A stretch of DNA of 64,000 nt from Bog-950 sp046329495 (GTDB lineage Bacteria > Bacteroidota > Bacteroidia > Chitinophagales > LD1), in contig JAXLUO010000008.1 in NCBI GenBank assembly GCA_046329495.1, forward strand, positions 1 through 64,000, written 5' to 3'. The first letter of the stretch is position 1. Every line of letters begins with the position of its first letter. The notes under the pieces were generated by a model. That model was not told the DNA's origin, did not search any database, and saw only the letters and a program-made list of their open reading frames with translations. The translations under genes were made by a program, and so were the position numbers. Below are positions 1 to 9,331 of the stretch, piece after piece.

Positions 1-44
1 TAAGAGGAGGTTTACGCTAATTTTGGCAACTTCGTCAGGTTATT

Positions 45-512
45 ATGGTAGCCGTTGTATTAATAGCCTTATCGCTTGCACTTAATTCAACTCCACCTAA
101 GGTTATCAACCTGGAGGAGTATAATTCACTTATAAAAAGGCCCGTTAACGATACCTTATACATCGCTAATTTCTGGGCTACCTGGTGTAAACCCTGTGTG
201 GCCGAACTGCCATATTTTATGCAGGCAGCCGAACACTTCAAAAATCAAAAGGTAAGGATTATTTTCGTTAGCCTCAACTCGGTGAAAGAGGTGGAAAGCG
301 TTTCAACCTTTTTACAAGCCAGGAAGATGAAAGAGGATGTTTACCTGCTGAATGCCGGTAACCCAAATGACTGGATTGATAAAATTGACAGCACCTGGAG
401 CGGCGCAATACCGGCAACGGTAATGTATTGCAACAATAGTAAAGTGCTGTTTTACGAAGGAGAATTTAAACAAGAACAACTGGACTCAACGATTCAAACT
501 AAAATCAGATAA
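45..512 (+). CDS. TlpA/thioredoxin-like exported protein
   Basis: A 155-residue thioredoxin-fold protein. The first 14 residues are hydrophobic, suggesting export or a membrane anchor. The redox motif WCKPC lies at residues 47-51 (Cys48 and Cys51), preceded by the typical FWATW strand, and a cis-Pro region (IPAT) follows near residue 132. Family members are periplasmic thiol-disulfide oxidoreductases that reduce or isomerise exported proteins or serve cytochrome c maturation. The frame is closed by a stop at 18-20, so the start is either ATG at 45 or a TTG at 24; the AG-rich stretch at 4-10 sits about 13 bases before the TTG. The next gene begins one base after this stop, so the two are probably co-transcribed. 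The substrate cannot be told from sequence. Confidence 0.8.
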   Translation: MVAVVLIALSLALNSTPPKVINLEEYNSLIKRPVNDTLYIANFWATWCKPCVAELPYFMQAAEHFKNQKVRIIFVSLNSVKEVESVSTFLQARKMKEDVYLLNAGNPNDWIDKIDSTWSGAIPATVMYCNNSKVLFYEGEFKQEQLDSTIQTKIR

Positions 513-513
513 C

Positions 514-1116
514 ATGAAAAACATAGCTTTGGTACTAACCCTGTTTGTAGCGCTGGTAGCATTTAAGCCCGAAAGTGGTTATAAGGTAGGGGATAAGGCA
601 ACCGATTTTAAATTAAAGAATGTTGATGGTAAGATGGTTTCGTTGGCTGACTACAGTACAGCTAAGGGGTTCATTGTAATCTTTACCTGCAATCATTGCC
701 CATTCTCAAAAAAATATGAAGACAGGATAGTAGCTTTAGATAAAGCGTATAAAGAAAAGGGCTACCCGGTTATAGCTATCAATAGTAACGATGCCGCACA
801 AAATGAAGAGGATAGCTACCAAAATATGCGTGTTCGTGCCCGAGAGAAGCAATTTACCTTCCCTTATCTCCACGATGAAACACAGGAAATGGCTAAAACT
901 TATGGCGCCACCCGTACGCCTCATGTTTTCATCCTGCAGAAGGAAGCGGGCAGCCTAATCGTAAAATACATCGGCGCTATAGATGATAATAGTGACGATG
1001 CAGCGGCCGTAAAGGAAAAGTATGCTGAGAAGGCACTGGATAATCTGATAGCAGGTAAGGCCGTTGAAACAACTACAACTAAGGCCATCGGTTGCACCAT
1101 CAAATGGAAGAACTAA
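514..1116 (+). CDS. Exported redoxin/thioredoxin-family protein
   Basis: A 200-residue protein with an N-terminal signal peptide (residues 1-18) and a redoxin domain. The active-site motif is TCNHCP (Cys59 and Cys62), the variant typical of Bacteroidota thioredoxin-family proteins annotated as AhpC/TSA-like, in place of the WCxxC of true thioredoxins. A TPHVF segment near residue 141 is the cis-Pro loop. It starts one base after the preceding thioredoxin-like gene, which supports a two-gene unit for extracytoplasmic thiol handling. It ends 13 bases before the convergent stop of the disrupted hydrolase gene. The role as a periplasmic reductase or peroxidase-like protein is inferred; the exact reaction is unknown. 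Confidence 0.8.
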   Translation: MKNIALVLTLFVALVAFKPESGYKVGDKATDFKLKNVDGKMVSLADYSTAKGFIVIFTCNHCPFSKKYEDRIVALDKAYKEKGYPVIAINSNDAAQNEEDSYQNMRVRAREKQFTFPYLHDETQEMAKTYGATRTPHVFILQKEAGSLIVKYIGAIDDNSDDAAAVKEKYAEKALDNLIAGKAVETTTTKAIGCTIKWKN

Positions 1117-1129
1117 ACCGCTTCTTACA

Positions 1130-1973
1130 TTAACTACCTCTAAAAAATTTTAATAATTCGGCATTTACCCAGCCGGGATTATCGTGCTGCACAAAGTGGC
1201 CGCTGTAAGAATCGTATAAGATAGTTGGTTCCTGTTCGCAATACTTAGCCGTATTGTATGTTAGTTCTTTGCCCAGGGCTTTGTCGTGCTCCCCCAGAGC
1301 ATCAGCACAGGCGCTTTTATTTTTGGCAAATGAGGACCTTTCAGATTTGCGGAATGTAGCCCGGTAGTAGTTAATAGGGCTCCTGATTGCGCCAGGTAAA
1401 CTGTAAGCTTTCACATAGGCGGCAATATCTTCTTCGGTAAACGCTTGTGGATTCATACTCATTCCTTCAAATGTTTTGCGGAAGAATCGTTCAGTTCCCC
1501 TGGCGCTCTGGTATAAAGAACGCTGAAAAAAAGAAAATATACCAGCTTCGCAGTAATTTACTTAAGGTTAAATCCCATCAGGGCTTTTTCATCTCAGCAG
1601 GATGCGGTACATTCAAAATAGCAAGCTTGCTCACTGTTTTGGGATATAACGCGGCTGTTGCCCATGCTACAGCCGCTCCCCAATCGTGGCCGACAAGTAT
1701 AACCTGCTTCAGGTTAAGTGCTCTAACCAGGTCTGCTATATCAGCGGCTAAAACATCTATGTTATAGTCACTTACATTCTCCGGTTTGTCATCGGGTCCT
1801 CGCCGCGCATATCCGATGCAACCAACACGATAATGTTGGGATAGTTCCGGTATTTGATTGCGCCAACCATACCAAAACTCAGGGAATCCGTGGAGTAAAA
1901 CAACGGCTTCGCCACTGCCTTCTTCCACAAAATGCAGTTTAATACCGTTGACATGCGCGAAATCTTCTTTCAT
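1130..1973 (-). pseudogene. Alpha/beta hydrolase (epoxide-hydrolase type), frameshifted
   Basis: The start region (from 1973) encodes a clear alpha/beta hydrolase: HGFPEFWYGW is the oxyanion-hole loop near residues 28-37 and GHDWG carries the nucleophile Asp97, as in epoxide hydrolases and haloalkane dehalogenases. The frame stops at 1578, but the family sequence continues in other frames (LLRSWYIFFF, then a segment ending FEGMSMNP) into the piece at 1462-1130 with the C-terminal catalytic His in GHFVQH. At least three single-base slips lie between 1500 and 1590, one in a T7 run, and a further compensating pair near 1800 garbles the DxRGxGxSDKP region. With the slips repaired the gene would be a normal-length hydrolase of about 280 residues. 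Sequencing error is more likely than decay, because unrelated neighbours are hit in the same way. Confidence 0.75.
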
Positions 1974-2057
1974 GATATTGAAGATACTTGATGACCGGCT
2001 GAAAAAAAAGCAGTTAGCAGGGGATACCTGCCTACTGCTTTACCTGGTAATTAAGTT

Positions 2058-3586
2058 TTAGCGGATTACTACTAACCGTTTGATGGTTGTTTTAATGCCT
2101 GCCTGGCTTATTGCCTGTATCAGATAGGTTCCTGCAGGCATACCAATAGTACTTAGTTGTTGTTGGTTAGTGCTGCCTACTTCCAGTTTTTCGAGCAACC
2201 GGCCATTTAAGTCAATTACCGCCAACCATTTTTGCTGCAGGTTTCATGTAGGGAAATTGTTCCACTATATCGCCACTTGTAACCGGATTAGGTTTAAGTG
2301 TAAATGCGTTATCGGCATTAATGTTTGAAATGGCCGTAGTTGTTTTGCATAGCAGTGAATGTAAAAAGTGCATCAATTGTATCGCGTGTAGTAGCATGTA
2401 TATCCAGTGGAACAGGAACTTGCTGCAACGTAAAGTTAGTGGTACGGTAGGTAAGCGTGTCAGGTTTTTCTGTCATTAAAAGCGGTTAAATCATAAATCG
2501 TTAACATCTGCTATTTTTATAAAGTGTTGAATAGCCAATGGTATCCTGATGGTCAGAGAAAAGATCGCTTAGCAGCATACCATTATCGCTTTTACATAAT
2601 TTTGGGAAGAATATGCCCCGTTAGTATGCTCATAGGCCAAGCCCTCGCAGGTAAGCAGTTGCCCCGATGGCGAAAAAGTGGCAATAACACGTTGATGATG
2701 ATTGGCGCCATATCCACTACCGGCAACTACTATGGTTCCATCTGCATCTTCAACGGCATGTGTAAAACTCATCTCGGTTAACCCTCCGGAAGGAAGAAAT
2801 TTTTCTCCACCGTGATGCCATTAGTGCTTACCTTCAAAATAAAACCACCTTTTACTGAATTATCGGGAAGAAACGAATGATCCGCAAACAAAGGTAGTTT
2901 CCATCATTACTAACTATAACCGAGGTTGCGCGGATGTCGTTGTCGTGTAGTGTAAGGTCCACTCAAGTGTATCGGCAGTTAGCTTGGCTATTACCGGGCC
3001 AGCACCAATGCCGCAGCAGGTATTGCCCACAAAAACAAGTCCACCATCCCATAGTGCCCTCTGCGTCGGTCGCAACACGGTTGCTCCCGAAGGAATAACA
3101 TTCGCCGAAGCCACCGTTCCGTCGGCATTAAGTCTTACAAAAGTTATTTTACCATTGGTTGCGGCAAAGGTAAGGCTACCATCGTTTACCGGCCTTAAGG
3201 ATACTATAGTTAGTAATGCTTACGTTTGAGCCCAGGTCGAATGATTTACTGTATAAAACATTACCAACCGAGTTAGTTTTACGATGCGGTAATCAATGCC
3301 CTGTGTGCTCGATCCACGTATAAATGCCATCGCAATCGTGGTATCAGAACGAAGCAATCAAATCCATTAGCGCATATGTATTCACACTATCGAGTCCTTT
3401 CTGCCATACAATTTGTCCCTGGTCATTAACAAAGCTTACGGAACCTGCAAAGGCGCGCAAGCGCAATGAATCCGCCTCCCGGCCTGGGAGCAGTTTGTCA
3501 GCTGTTGTTTGCCGTGCTAATAGTTCCGGTATGCCATGGGCAATGCTTGCCATCAATAAAGAGAGTGTTGTAGCGAGTGTTCTCAT
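2058..3586 (-). pseudogene. T9SS type A sorting-domain protein, frameshifted
   Basis: Pieces of one secreted protein can be followed leftward through several frames from an ATG at 3586. It begins with a signal peptide (MRTLATTLSLLMASIAHG), continues with repeating segments such as TQGIDYRIVKLTRLGN and GGFILKVSTNGITVEK that look like beta-propeller or delta-60-repeat-like blades, and ends in a T9SS type A sorting domain: LKPNPVTSGD, then IDLNGRLLEKLEVG, MPAGTYLIQ and KRLVVIR before TAA at 2058-2060. I count at least six single-base slips. All pieces are on one strand and in the right order, so the underlying gene of about 500 residues may be intact. The function of the secreted protein is unknown. 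Confidence 0.65.
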
Positions 3587-3753
3587 AGTGATACATTTTA
3601 CTTTCAATAATACCATAAAGATAGTGCATGCCAGTGGAGAACCTGTGTTTTTACTGTCTTTCGTTTTGTAAAAATGACTTGCACTTTCAGAGTCGGACAG
3701 CATTTATAAACTGTTCGCCTTTAATTCAAAGTTTTCCTTGTTACTTTTGAAAG

Positions 3754-4512
3754 ATGGGTTTTTACGACTTGCCAAAGGAACAGCGCATACAATTAATGCA
3801 GGAGATACAGCAAACAATACATCATGAATTAAATACCAGGCAAATACCTCCGCGATGCAGGATATTTTAAGGATGAAGATACCTATATCCGCAAGGCGGC
3901 TTACCTGGCAATTGGCCGCATCTACGAGAGTGATAAAAAATTAGGGAAGGTAGTGCTGCAATTTCTACAACATGCTGTGTTGCAACCCGCACACCACATT
4001 CGTCAAACTGCAATAAATGCTGCAGGCGAGATTGGTAAAGGATTTATATGTGGTAAATTTTTCGATAAAGGGCTTTTGACCAACACCACACGGTTCATGA
4101 CAATGCTGTGATAGGTTCTATAAAGAAAATGGGTGAAAAAGAATCGAAACCGATGTTGCAGTGGGCTAAAAAATATCTTCATCATCCTGATAAAAAGAGA
4201 TACGCCGTGAAATTTGCCATGGTATTGAGTTACGTGTGGAAAGGCTCACCCTCAAGATATCCTACCTTTATTAAAGGAACTTCAAAATGATAAAACGGCA
4301 CGGGTTGCGTAATACATTGATGCATAATTGGCCAAATAGCTTATAAAAAGGAGTGCATTGCTACCGTTGCAGAAACCACTTAAAGGATTGGGACAATACC
4401 GCCTTGGTAAAAGATGCCCTTGAAGAAATTATTGATGTACATCATCGCTACCGCAACTTTGCCGTGCTAACACAGAAGCAAGCCCGAGCGTATATCCAGC
4501 AAAAACTTCTGA
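3754..4512 (+). pseudogene. HEAT-repeat (AlkD-like) protein, frameshifted
   Basis: From ATG at 3754 the reading shifts frame after about 27 residues into YIRKAAYLAIGRIYESDK, then into VIGSIKKMGEKESKPMLQWA, then into DILPLLKELQNDKTARVRN, and ends with WDNTALVKDALEEIIDVHHR and QARAYIQQ, closing at a TGA at 4510-4512 if one A is removed from an A5 run. The alternating amphipathic helices resemble HEAT repeats of DNA alkylation repair AlkD-type or PBS-lyase-type proteins. At least four single-base slips are needed. It converges on the beta-glucosidase gene, whose reconstructed stop is 4 bases away. Enzymatic activity cannot be assigned. Confidence 0.6.
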
Positions 4513-4515
4513 TCA

Positions 4516-5951
4516 TTATTTTTGTAAAAAATCACTGAACCATTTGCCACTGGCCTTCACATGATACGTTCCTGTGTTTTAAAGTCAACGCCAGCAAACC
4601 GAAGCGTGGCTTAAAGCCCTCGGCCCACTCAAAGTTGTCATAAACTCCGATAAAAGCCATCGTGTACCGGTATACCTTCTTGTTTTGCTTTTAGTACGTA
4701 ACGGAGGTAATCCTGCAGGAATTGAATGCGTTTAGGGTCGTTTATCTCGCCATTTACCTTTTCATCTTTAAACGCTACACCGTTTTCGGTAACGTAAATC
4801 TTCTTTACGTTAGGGTAAGCCGCAAATTGTTTAATGATGCGGTACATACCTTCAGGGTATACCTCCCAGTTCATCTCGGTAACATCATGGCCCAATTTCT
4901 TAGGAGGAATGTTTACAGCGTGCACCATTGGCACTAAGCCCAGATTTTTGGCTACAATCCTTGAGTAGTTTTGTACACCAATGAAGTCAAAATCAAACTT
5001 CATTTTTTCTGCATCACCAGGCAGCATTTGGTTCTCCACATGCTTCAGAACCGGAAGGTCTTTTGTGGGGTAGCCAAGTCCAACCACCGGCTCTATAAAC
5101 AATCGGTTGATCATGGCATCAAGACGTTTAGCTGCTTTAAGATTGGCGGGTTTATCCTTCCATCCATCCAGCATACTGCAACTAAAGGTCGTTCCTATGT
5201 TGCCGTCTTTAACATGTTCGCGCAATACACGGCCACCTGCACCATGACACATGGTAACGTGGTGCACAGCACGGTAAAACTTTTTAAAATTTACATGCCC
5301 CGGGGCATGCATGCCTACCATATAACCCAACATGGTAAAGGCGAGCGGTTCATTAAATACCATCCAATTCTTTACCCTGTCGCCATAATTTTTGGCGCAT
5401 ACTTCAACAAACTCTTCAAACCATTTAATTACGTCGCGATTAGCCCAGCCTCCCTTGGCTTCTAAGGCCTGCGGAAGATCCCAATGATAACAGGTAACCC
5501 ATGGGGTTACATTTTCCTTTAGGCATTTATCAATTACACGGTTATAGTAATCAATGCCTTTTTGATTTACCTGTCCGGTACCTTGTGGTATAATTCTGCT
5601 CCAGGCCAACGAAAAGCGAGATGCCGGAATATGCATTTTATGCATCAATTCGATATCGCTTTCAAAACGATGGTAAAAATCGCAGGCAACATCGCCGGTT
5701 TCATGCGTTTTAATTTTAGCTCTGTGTTTATGTACAAAATGGTCCCACACACTTTCGCCTTTGCCATCCTCATTCCAACCGCCTTCAATTTGATAAGCGG
5801 CCGTTGCCGTTCCCCAAACAAAATCCTTTCCGAAGTCGGAGGCTTTTAATTCAGGTAAACTATCAATAAAGGCTTCAGCAAAAGCGCCGCTGGGCAGTAA
5901 GGTGCCAATGCCCAATGCGGCTGAAAGTTTTAACCACGATTCTCTTGTCAT
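4516..5951 (-). CDS. GH1 family beta-glucosidase, exported; 3' end frameshifted
   Basis: Glycoside hydrolase family 1 (beta-glucosidase, beta-galactosidase or related), hydrolysing beta-linked glycosides by the retaining mechanism. From ATG at 5951 there is a hydrophobic N-terminus resembling a signal peptide (SWLKLSAALGIGTLLP), then WGTATAAYQIEGGWNEDGKG, the acid/base motif FNEP (Glu201) and the nucleophile motif VTENG (Glu389). I prefer this start over the longer frame opening at 6098 because the signal peptide begins here. The frame is cut short at 4638, after GIPVHDGFYRSL, where the family has a WSLLDNFEW-type segment. That segment is present in other frames (DNFEWAEGFKPRFGL, then VDFKTQER, then SGKWFSDFLQK and TAA at 4516-4518), so the last 40 residues carry about three base slips. 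It lies at the edge of the frameshift-rich stretch, and the gene is probably whole in the organism. Confidence 0.85.
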
Positions 5952-6100
5952 AAGGTATAACTTAATGGGATGGGTTATAATGTAATTGATGCTGGGTGAA
6001 CCTACTATTTTTTGATGACTGCAACTAAAAATCCATACGGCAAATGCTCGGCAATTTTCGATAAATGAACCAAAATTCATTAATTTTCGTAATTGCAATT

Positions 6101-6619
6101 ATGACCAAGCTATTCCCAAAACAGCGGCTGCATACTAATATCCTTTTTTTAGTGCTTGGTAGTATGCTACTAACCGCTTGTAACAAAAAGGAGCACAAAG
6201 TGGCTAACCCGGTAGCAGTAGAAGTTTACCGTGTTACCGTAACTAACTTTCCAACCTCTCCGCCGGGTGGCGGAACCTGGGACTCTGAAATATTCATTAG
6301 TGATCCTTATGGCCGTCCCGATCTGTTGGTGAAAATGTTTGACAATTTAAATGATACCGTGGGCTTTTCCGCGGGATATTCCAAGCTAAATTCTAATCAC
6401 AGCAATCTACCAATAGGCTTCGATTTGGATCCTGCGGCTACCGTACCACTTGATAGAACTGTTTCATTCTATTTGTACGACAAGGATGATTTCGATGCAG
6501 ATGATTATATCGGGTCGGTAGTAAGCGATACGCTTTCAAAAGCCAAAGACGAACAACCCGGATATCTACAGTATACCAATGGCGATGTAGGTATACGGTT
6601 TTACATCCGTTGGAAGTAA
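6101..6619 (+). CDS. Predicted lipoprotein with C2-like acidic loop
   Basis: A 172-residue protein from ATG at 6101; the open frame extends back to 6065, but the signal peptide with lipobox LLTAC starts properly from MTKLF. After lipid attachment the chain reads as an all-beta domain with an acidic loop (DKDDFDADDYIG), similar to calcium loops of C2 domains; this resemblance is by eye only. Probably anchored in the outer membrane or periplasm. Its stop lies one base before the convergent fatty-acid-hydroxylase stop. Its upstream region is shared with the divergent beta-glucosidase. No specific function can be given. Confidence 0.65.
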   Translation: MTKLFPKQRLHTNILFLVLGSMLLTACNKKEHKVANPVAVEVYRVTVTNFPTSPPGGGTWDSEIFISDPYGRPDLLVKMFDNLNDTVGFSAGYSKLNSNHSNLPIGFDLDPAATVPLDRTVSFYLYDKDDFDADDYIGSVVSDTLSKAKDEQPGYLQYTNGDVGIRFYIRWK

Positions 6620-6620
6620 G

Positions 6621-7448
6621 CTATGCGGGTTTTGCCTGATTTTCTTCTTTAAGCCCATTTTTAAAACCCGGCAAAATGGCACCGCGACGCTCGCAAACCG
6701 CTTCAAACTCTTCATCATAACGCATATGGTTAGTTCCCATTAGGCGATCCCAAACATTAAAGTACAAACCATAATTGCAGGTAACATAACGGTGGTGCAT
6801 GTTATGGTGTGTGCTGGTATTGTGCCATTTGGTGAACAGGCGTTGTGTAAAACCCTTGCGGAATAATTCGAAGCCTACATGTCCTCCTATGTTCAAGGCC
6901 AATTGATATAAACCCCAAGTTACTATGGCTATGGGGTGTAACGGCAAAAGAAATACCATAATAGGTAAAATAGCTACCTGTAACAACGCCTCGATAGGAT
7001 GGAAGGCAAAAGCTGCCCACGGAGTAGGATTTACACTTTTGTGATGGATTAGATGCACATACGGATAGATCCTCCGGTGATGCATCATGCGGTGGCTCCA
7101 GTAAAAATAGGTGTCGTGCGCGAGAATGAAAATTACAATCGAGGCAAAAAAATACAGCCATGAATGTGCATGGATATCGGTGTAAATCCGGGTGTAGCCA
7201 TTTTTCTTTAAAAGGAAAATAGCGGTGCCAACTGTTGTAAAAATTGCCATCGATTGAAGCGAGTAAAGAATCTCGCGTTGGATGTGTTTTTGTTCCGGGT
7301 ACTTCTGCTGAATTTTAAAACGGAAGAACTGTGTTTTAAAAATTACATAGAAGATGAGGTATGGGATACCCGCAAAAAGAAAGTACTGCAACATATCCTT
7401 ACCAAGGTGCAATGCATAGCGTTGCACCAGTTCAGCAAAATCGGTCAT
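6621..7448 (-). CDS. Fatty acid hydroxylase/sterol desaturase family protein
   Basis: A 275-residue membrane di-iron enzyme of the fatty acid hydroxylase superfamily. The His clusters are complete: HDTYFYWSHRMMHH (residues 111-124), HLIHHKS (132-138) and WHNTSTHHNMHHR (208-220). Hydrophobic helices flank them (about 22-38, 66-80, 98-110, 155-185). Members hydroxylate or desaturate lipid chains, sterols or carotenoids in the inner membrane using oxygen. The start is 40 bases downstream of the stop of the same-strand histidine kinase gene, so they may share a transcript, which would suggest lipid modification as an output of that sensor. The substrate is unknown. Confidence 0.85.
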   Translation of the reverse strand: MTDFAELVQRYALHLGKDMLQYFLFAGIPYLIFYVIFKTQFFRFKIQQKYPEQKHIQREILYSLQSMAIFTTVGTAIFLLKKNGYTRIYTDIHAHSWLYFFASIVIFILAHDTYFYWSHRMMHHRRIYPYVHLIHHKSVNPTPWAAFAFHPIEALLQVAILPIMVFLLPLHPIAIVTWGLYQLALNIGGHVGFELFRKGFTQRLFTKWHNTSTHHNMHHRYVTCNYGLYFNVWDRLMGTNHMRYDEEFEAVCERRGAILPGFKNGLKEENQAKPA

Positions 7449-7488
7449 ATAAGGCTAAGATAGGAAAGGCTTATGAAACCAAGTTAGG

Positions 7489-9315
7489 TTAAGCAGGTAT
7501 AATGAAAACAAAACAGGCTCCCCCAAGTGGTGAGTCTTCGATCCAGATTTTTCCCCGCATATAGTCCACCACTTTTTTACAAATGGCTAAACCTATGCCG
7601 TTGCCCTGGTAAGCATCGCGGTTGTGTAAACGTTGAAAAATGGCAAAAACCTTCTCGCGGTAATCCTTTGGTATTCCGGGTCCATTATCATGTACTTCAA
7701 AGCGGTGGCCGGTTGGAGTTAATTCGTAATTTACGTGTATTACAGGTTGTACGCTGGTATTATGATAAAGCCCGTTGTTTACCAGGTTCAGCAACAGTTG
7801 ATAAATATTTTCTGCATCAGCCTTTAAACCGGGTAAATCCATCGCTTGCAGCAATGCGTTTCGCTGTGTAATTACATCCCGCAGTTCAAATTTTATGGCG
7901 TTCCAAACGGTATTCAGTTCCAAATCTACCGGCACCTGACTGGCATTTATTTTTGAAAGCATGATTAAATCTTTCAGCACCTTTACCATACGGGTGCCAC
8001 CTTCGTTCAGGTAACCGATATACATACGTTGTTCCTCGGTGATCTTTCCATTCAGGCTTTTCTCCAACAACTGCGAGTAATTAGTGATCATACGCAGCGG
8101 TTCCTTTAAATCATGGCTGGCAACATGTGTAAACTGCCGTAACTCGCTATTCGTTATCTCCAAAAGATGCGCGTATTCTTCTATCTCCTTATTTTTCTTT
8201 TGTAACTGTTCGGTTTCCTGTCGCTCTTCCTCCAACTCAAAACGCAGCCGCGCTTCAGTTACTGCTGATACTGTATTAAACTCCTGCATCTTTTCGCGAT
8301 GCTTTTCGTGCTGGTCGTATTTCTCCAGGGCCTCATTTAAACTTCCTTTGGCACGCAGGCTATCCCCCCAATAACGATATAGATTTATCTGGTTGGTTTG
8401 CCCGCCACTTTCCTCAAACAATTGGTGAGATTGTTGATAATAATCCAACGCTTTATCGTGGTTGCCTGATTTAGCATGTGCAATGCCTAACATTTGGGTT
8501 ATATCGCTCAGGTAACGTTTATGCCCCCATTTATTTAAAGCTTCATAAGCCTCATTCAAACAGGCCATCCCTTCTTCTGTAGGCACGTCGGCACACAAGT
8601 AGCTGCCTTTACTACCTGTAACAACAGCGGCCGCCAACACATTGCCTCTCGCTTTAGCATAAGCAATGGACGTATCGAAATGATAGAGCTTCTTTTCGCG
8701 TTCATCCGTTCTGGCCGCAAGTGAATTATGGGTAAGGAATAACCTGGCCTTATCATCAAAGGCAGTAAACACATCGAAAGCCTTCTTTAAAAACTCATCA
8801 GCTAAATGTCCAAGTTTCAATTCTATGAACAATGCACCCAAATTCTGGTAAGCTACGCCTAATCGGGTTCTTCCCTTCTGGCTCAATTCCCTTTTTTCAA
8901 GTACGCCAATCGCTTTGATATAGGCATCGCGGCATTGGTGCATGTCACCAATTAACGAATAGTTTCTGCCAATGGTGATGTAATAACCGCCTATGGCTTC
9001 GTAATCAGTTTCAGGGTCAAGCTCCGCCATAGCATCCTTAATAAAATTTATGGCGTAGGTATATCTATTCTGAACATCGCTGAAGAAATTTGCAAGGTGC
9101 ACATTTACAAAGTTCACAATGGCTTTGTTGCCTTCTTCGGTTGCCTGTTTGCGTAAAGCAAAACCTGCTTGCACGGCGGCTTCGTCGCGCAGCTTAACTA
9201 ATTGTTCAAACTGTAAAAATTTGGGCTCCTTCTCGGGTTCGGTATGCAGCATTGCAATTACGGCTTGTTTCAAATTTAACACCTTAGCCGCATAAAGCAA
9301 ACCTGCTATTGGCAA
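7489..9315 (-). CDS. TPR-containing cytoplasmic sensor histidine kinase
   Basis: A 608-residue protein with no evident signal peptide or membrane helix. Residues 40-345 form tetratricopeptide-like helical repeats, about 350-390 a coiled coil rich in Glu and Gln, followed by a HisKA domain with H-box FTHVASHDLKEPLR (phospho-acceptor His401) and a HATPase_c domain with the N-box LLLNLVNNGLYH (about 507-518), G1 DNGPGIP (543-549), an F-box-like segment and G2 GNGIGLAICKK (571-581). There is no receiver domain and no response regulator nearby, so its partner is elsewhere. The start may instead be ATG at 9252 (residue 22), which better fits the repeats. A fatty-acid-hydroxylase-type gene follows on the same strand. 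TPR-kinases of this type are common in Bacteroidota; the signal sensed is unknown. Confidence 0.85.
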   Translation of the reverse strand: MPIAGLLYAAKVLNLKQAVIAMLHTEPEKEPKFLQFEQLVKLRDEAAVQAGFALRKQATEEGNKAIVNFVNVHLANFFSDVQNRYTYAINFIKDAMAELDPETDYEAIGGYYITIGRNYSLIGDMHQCRDAYIKAIGVLEKRELSQKGRTRLGVAYQNLGALFIELKLGHLADEFLKKAFDVFTAFDDKARLFLTHNSLAARTDEREKKLYHFDTSIAYAKARGNVLAAAVVTGSKGSYLCADVPTEEGMACLNEAYEALNKWGHKRYLSDITQMLGIAHAKSGNHDKALDYYQQSHQLFEESGGQTNQINLYRYWGDSLRAKGSLNEALEKYDQHEKHREKMQEFNTVSAVTEARLRFELEEERQETEQLQKKNKEIEEYAHLLEITNSELRQFTHVASHDLKEPLRMITNYSQLLEKSLNGKITEEQRMYIGYLNEGGTRMVKVLKDLIMLSKINASQVPVDLELNTVWNAIKFELRDVITQRNALLQAMDLPGLKADAENIYQLLLNLVNNGLYHNTSVQPVIHVNYELTPTGHRFEVHDNGPGIPKDYREKVFAIFQRLHNRDAYQGNGIGLAICKKVVDYMRGKIWIEDSPLGGACFVFIIPA

Positions 9316-9331
9316 ATGATATATTTACCAC

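Noticed and set aside
4353..4538. Short plus-strand frame as a separate gene
   Set aside because: It is the C-terminal piece of the frameshifted HEAT-repeat protein (3754-4512), in register with it once base slips are repaired.
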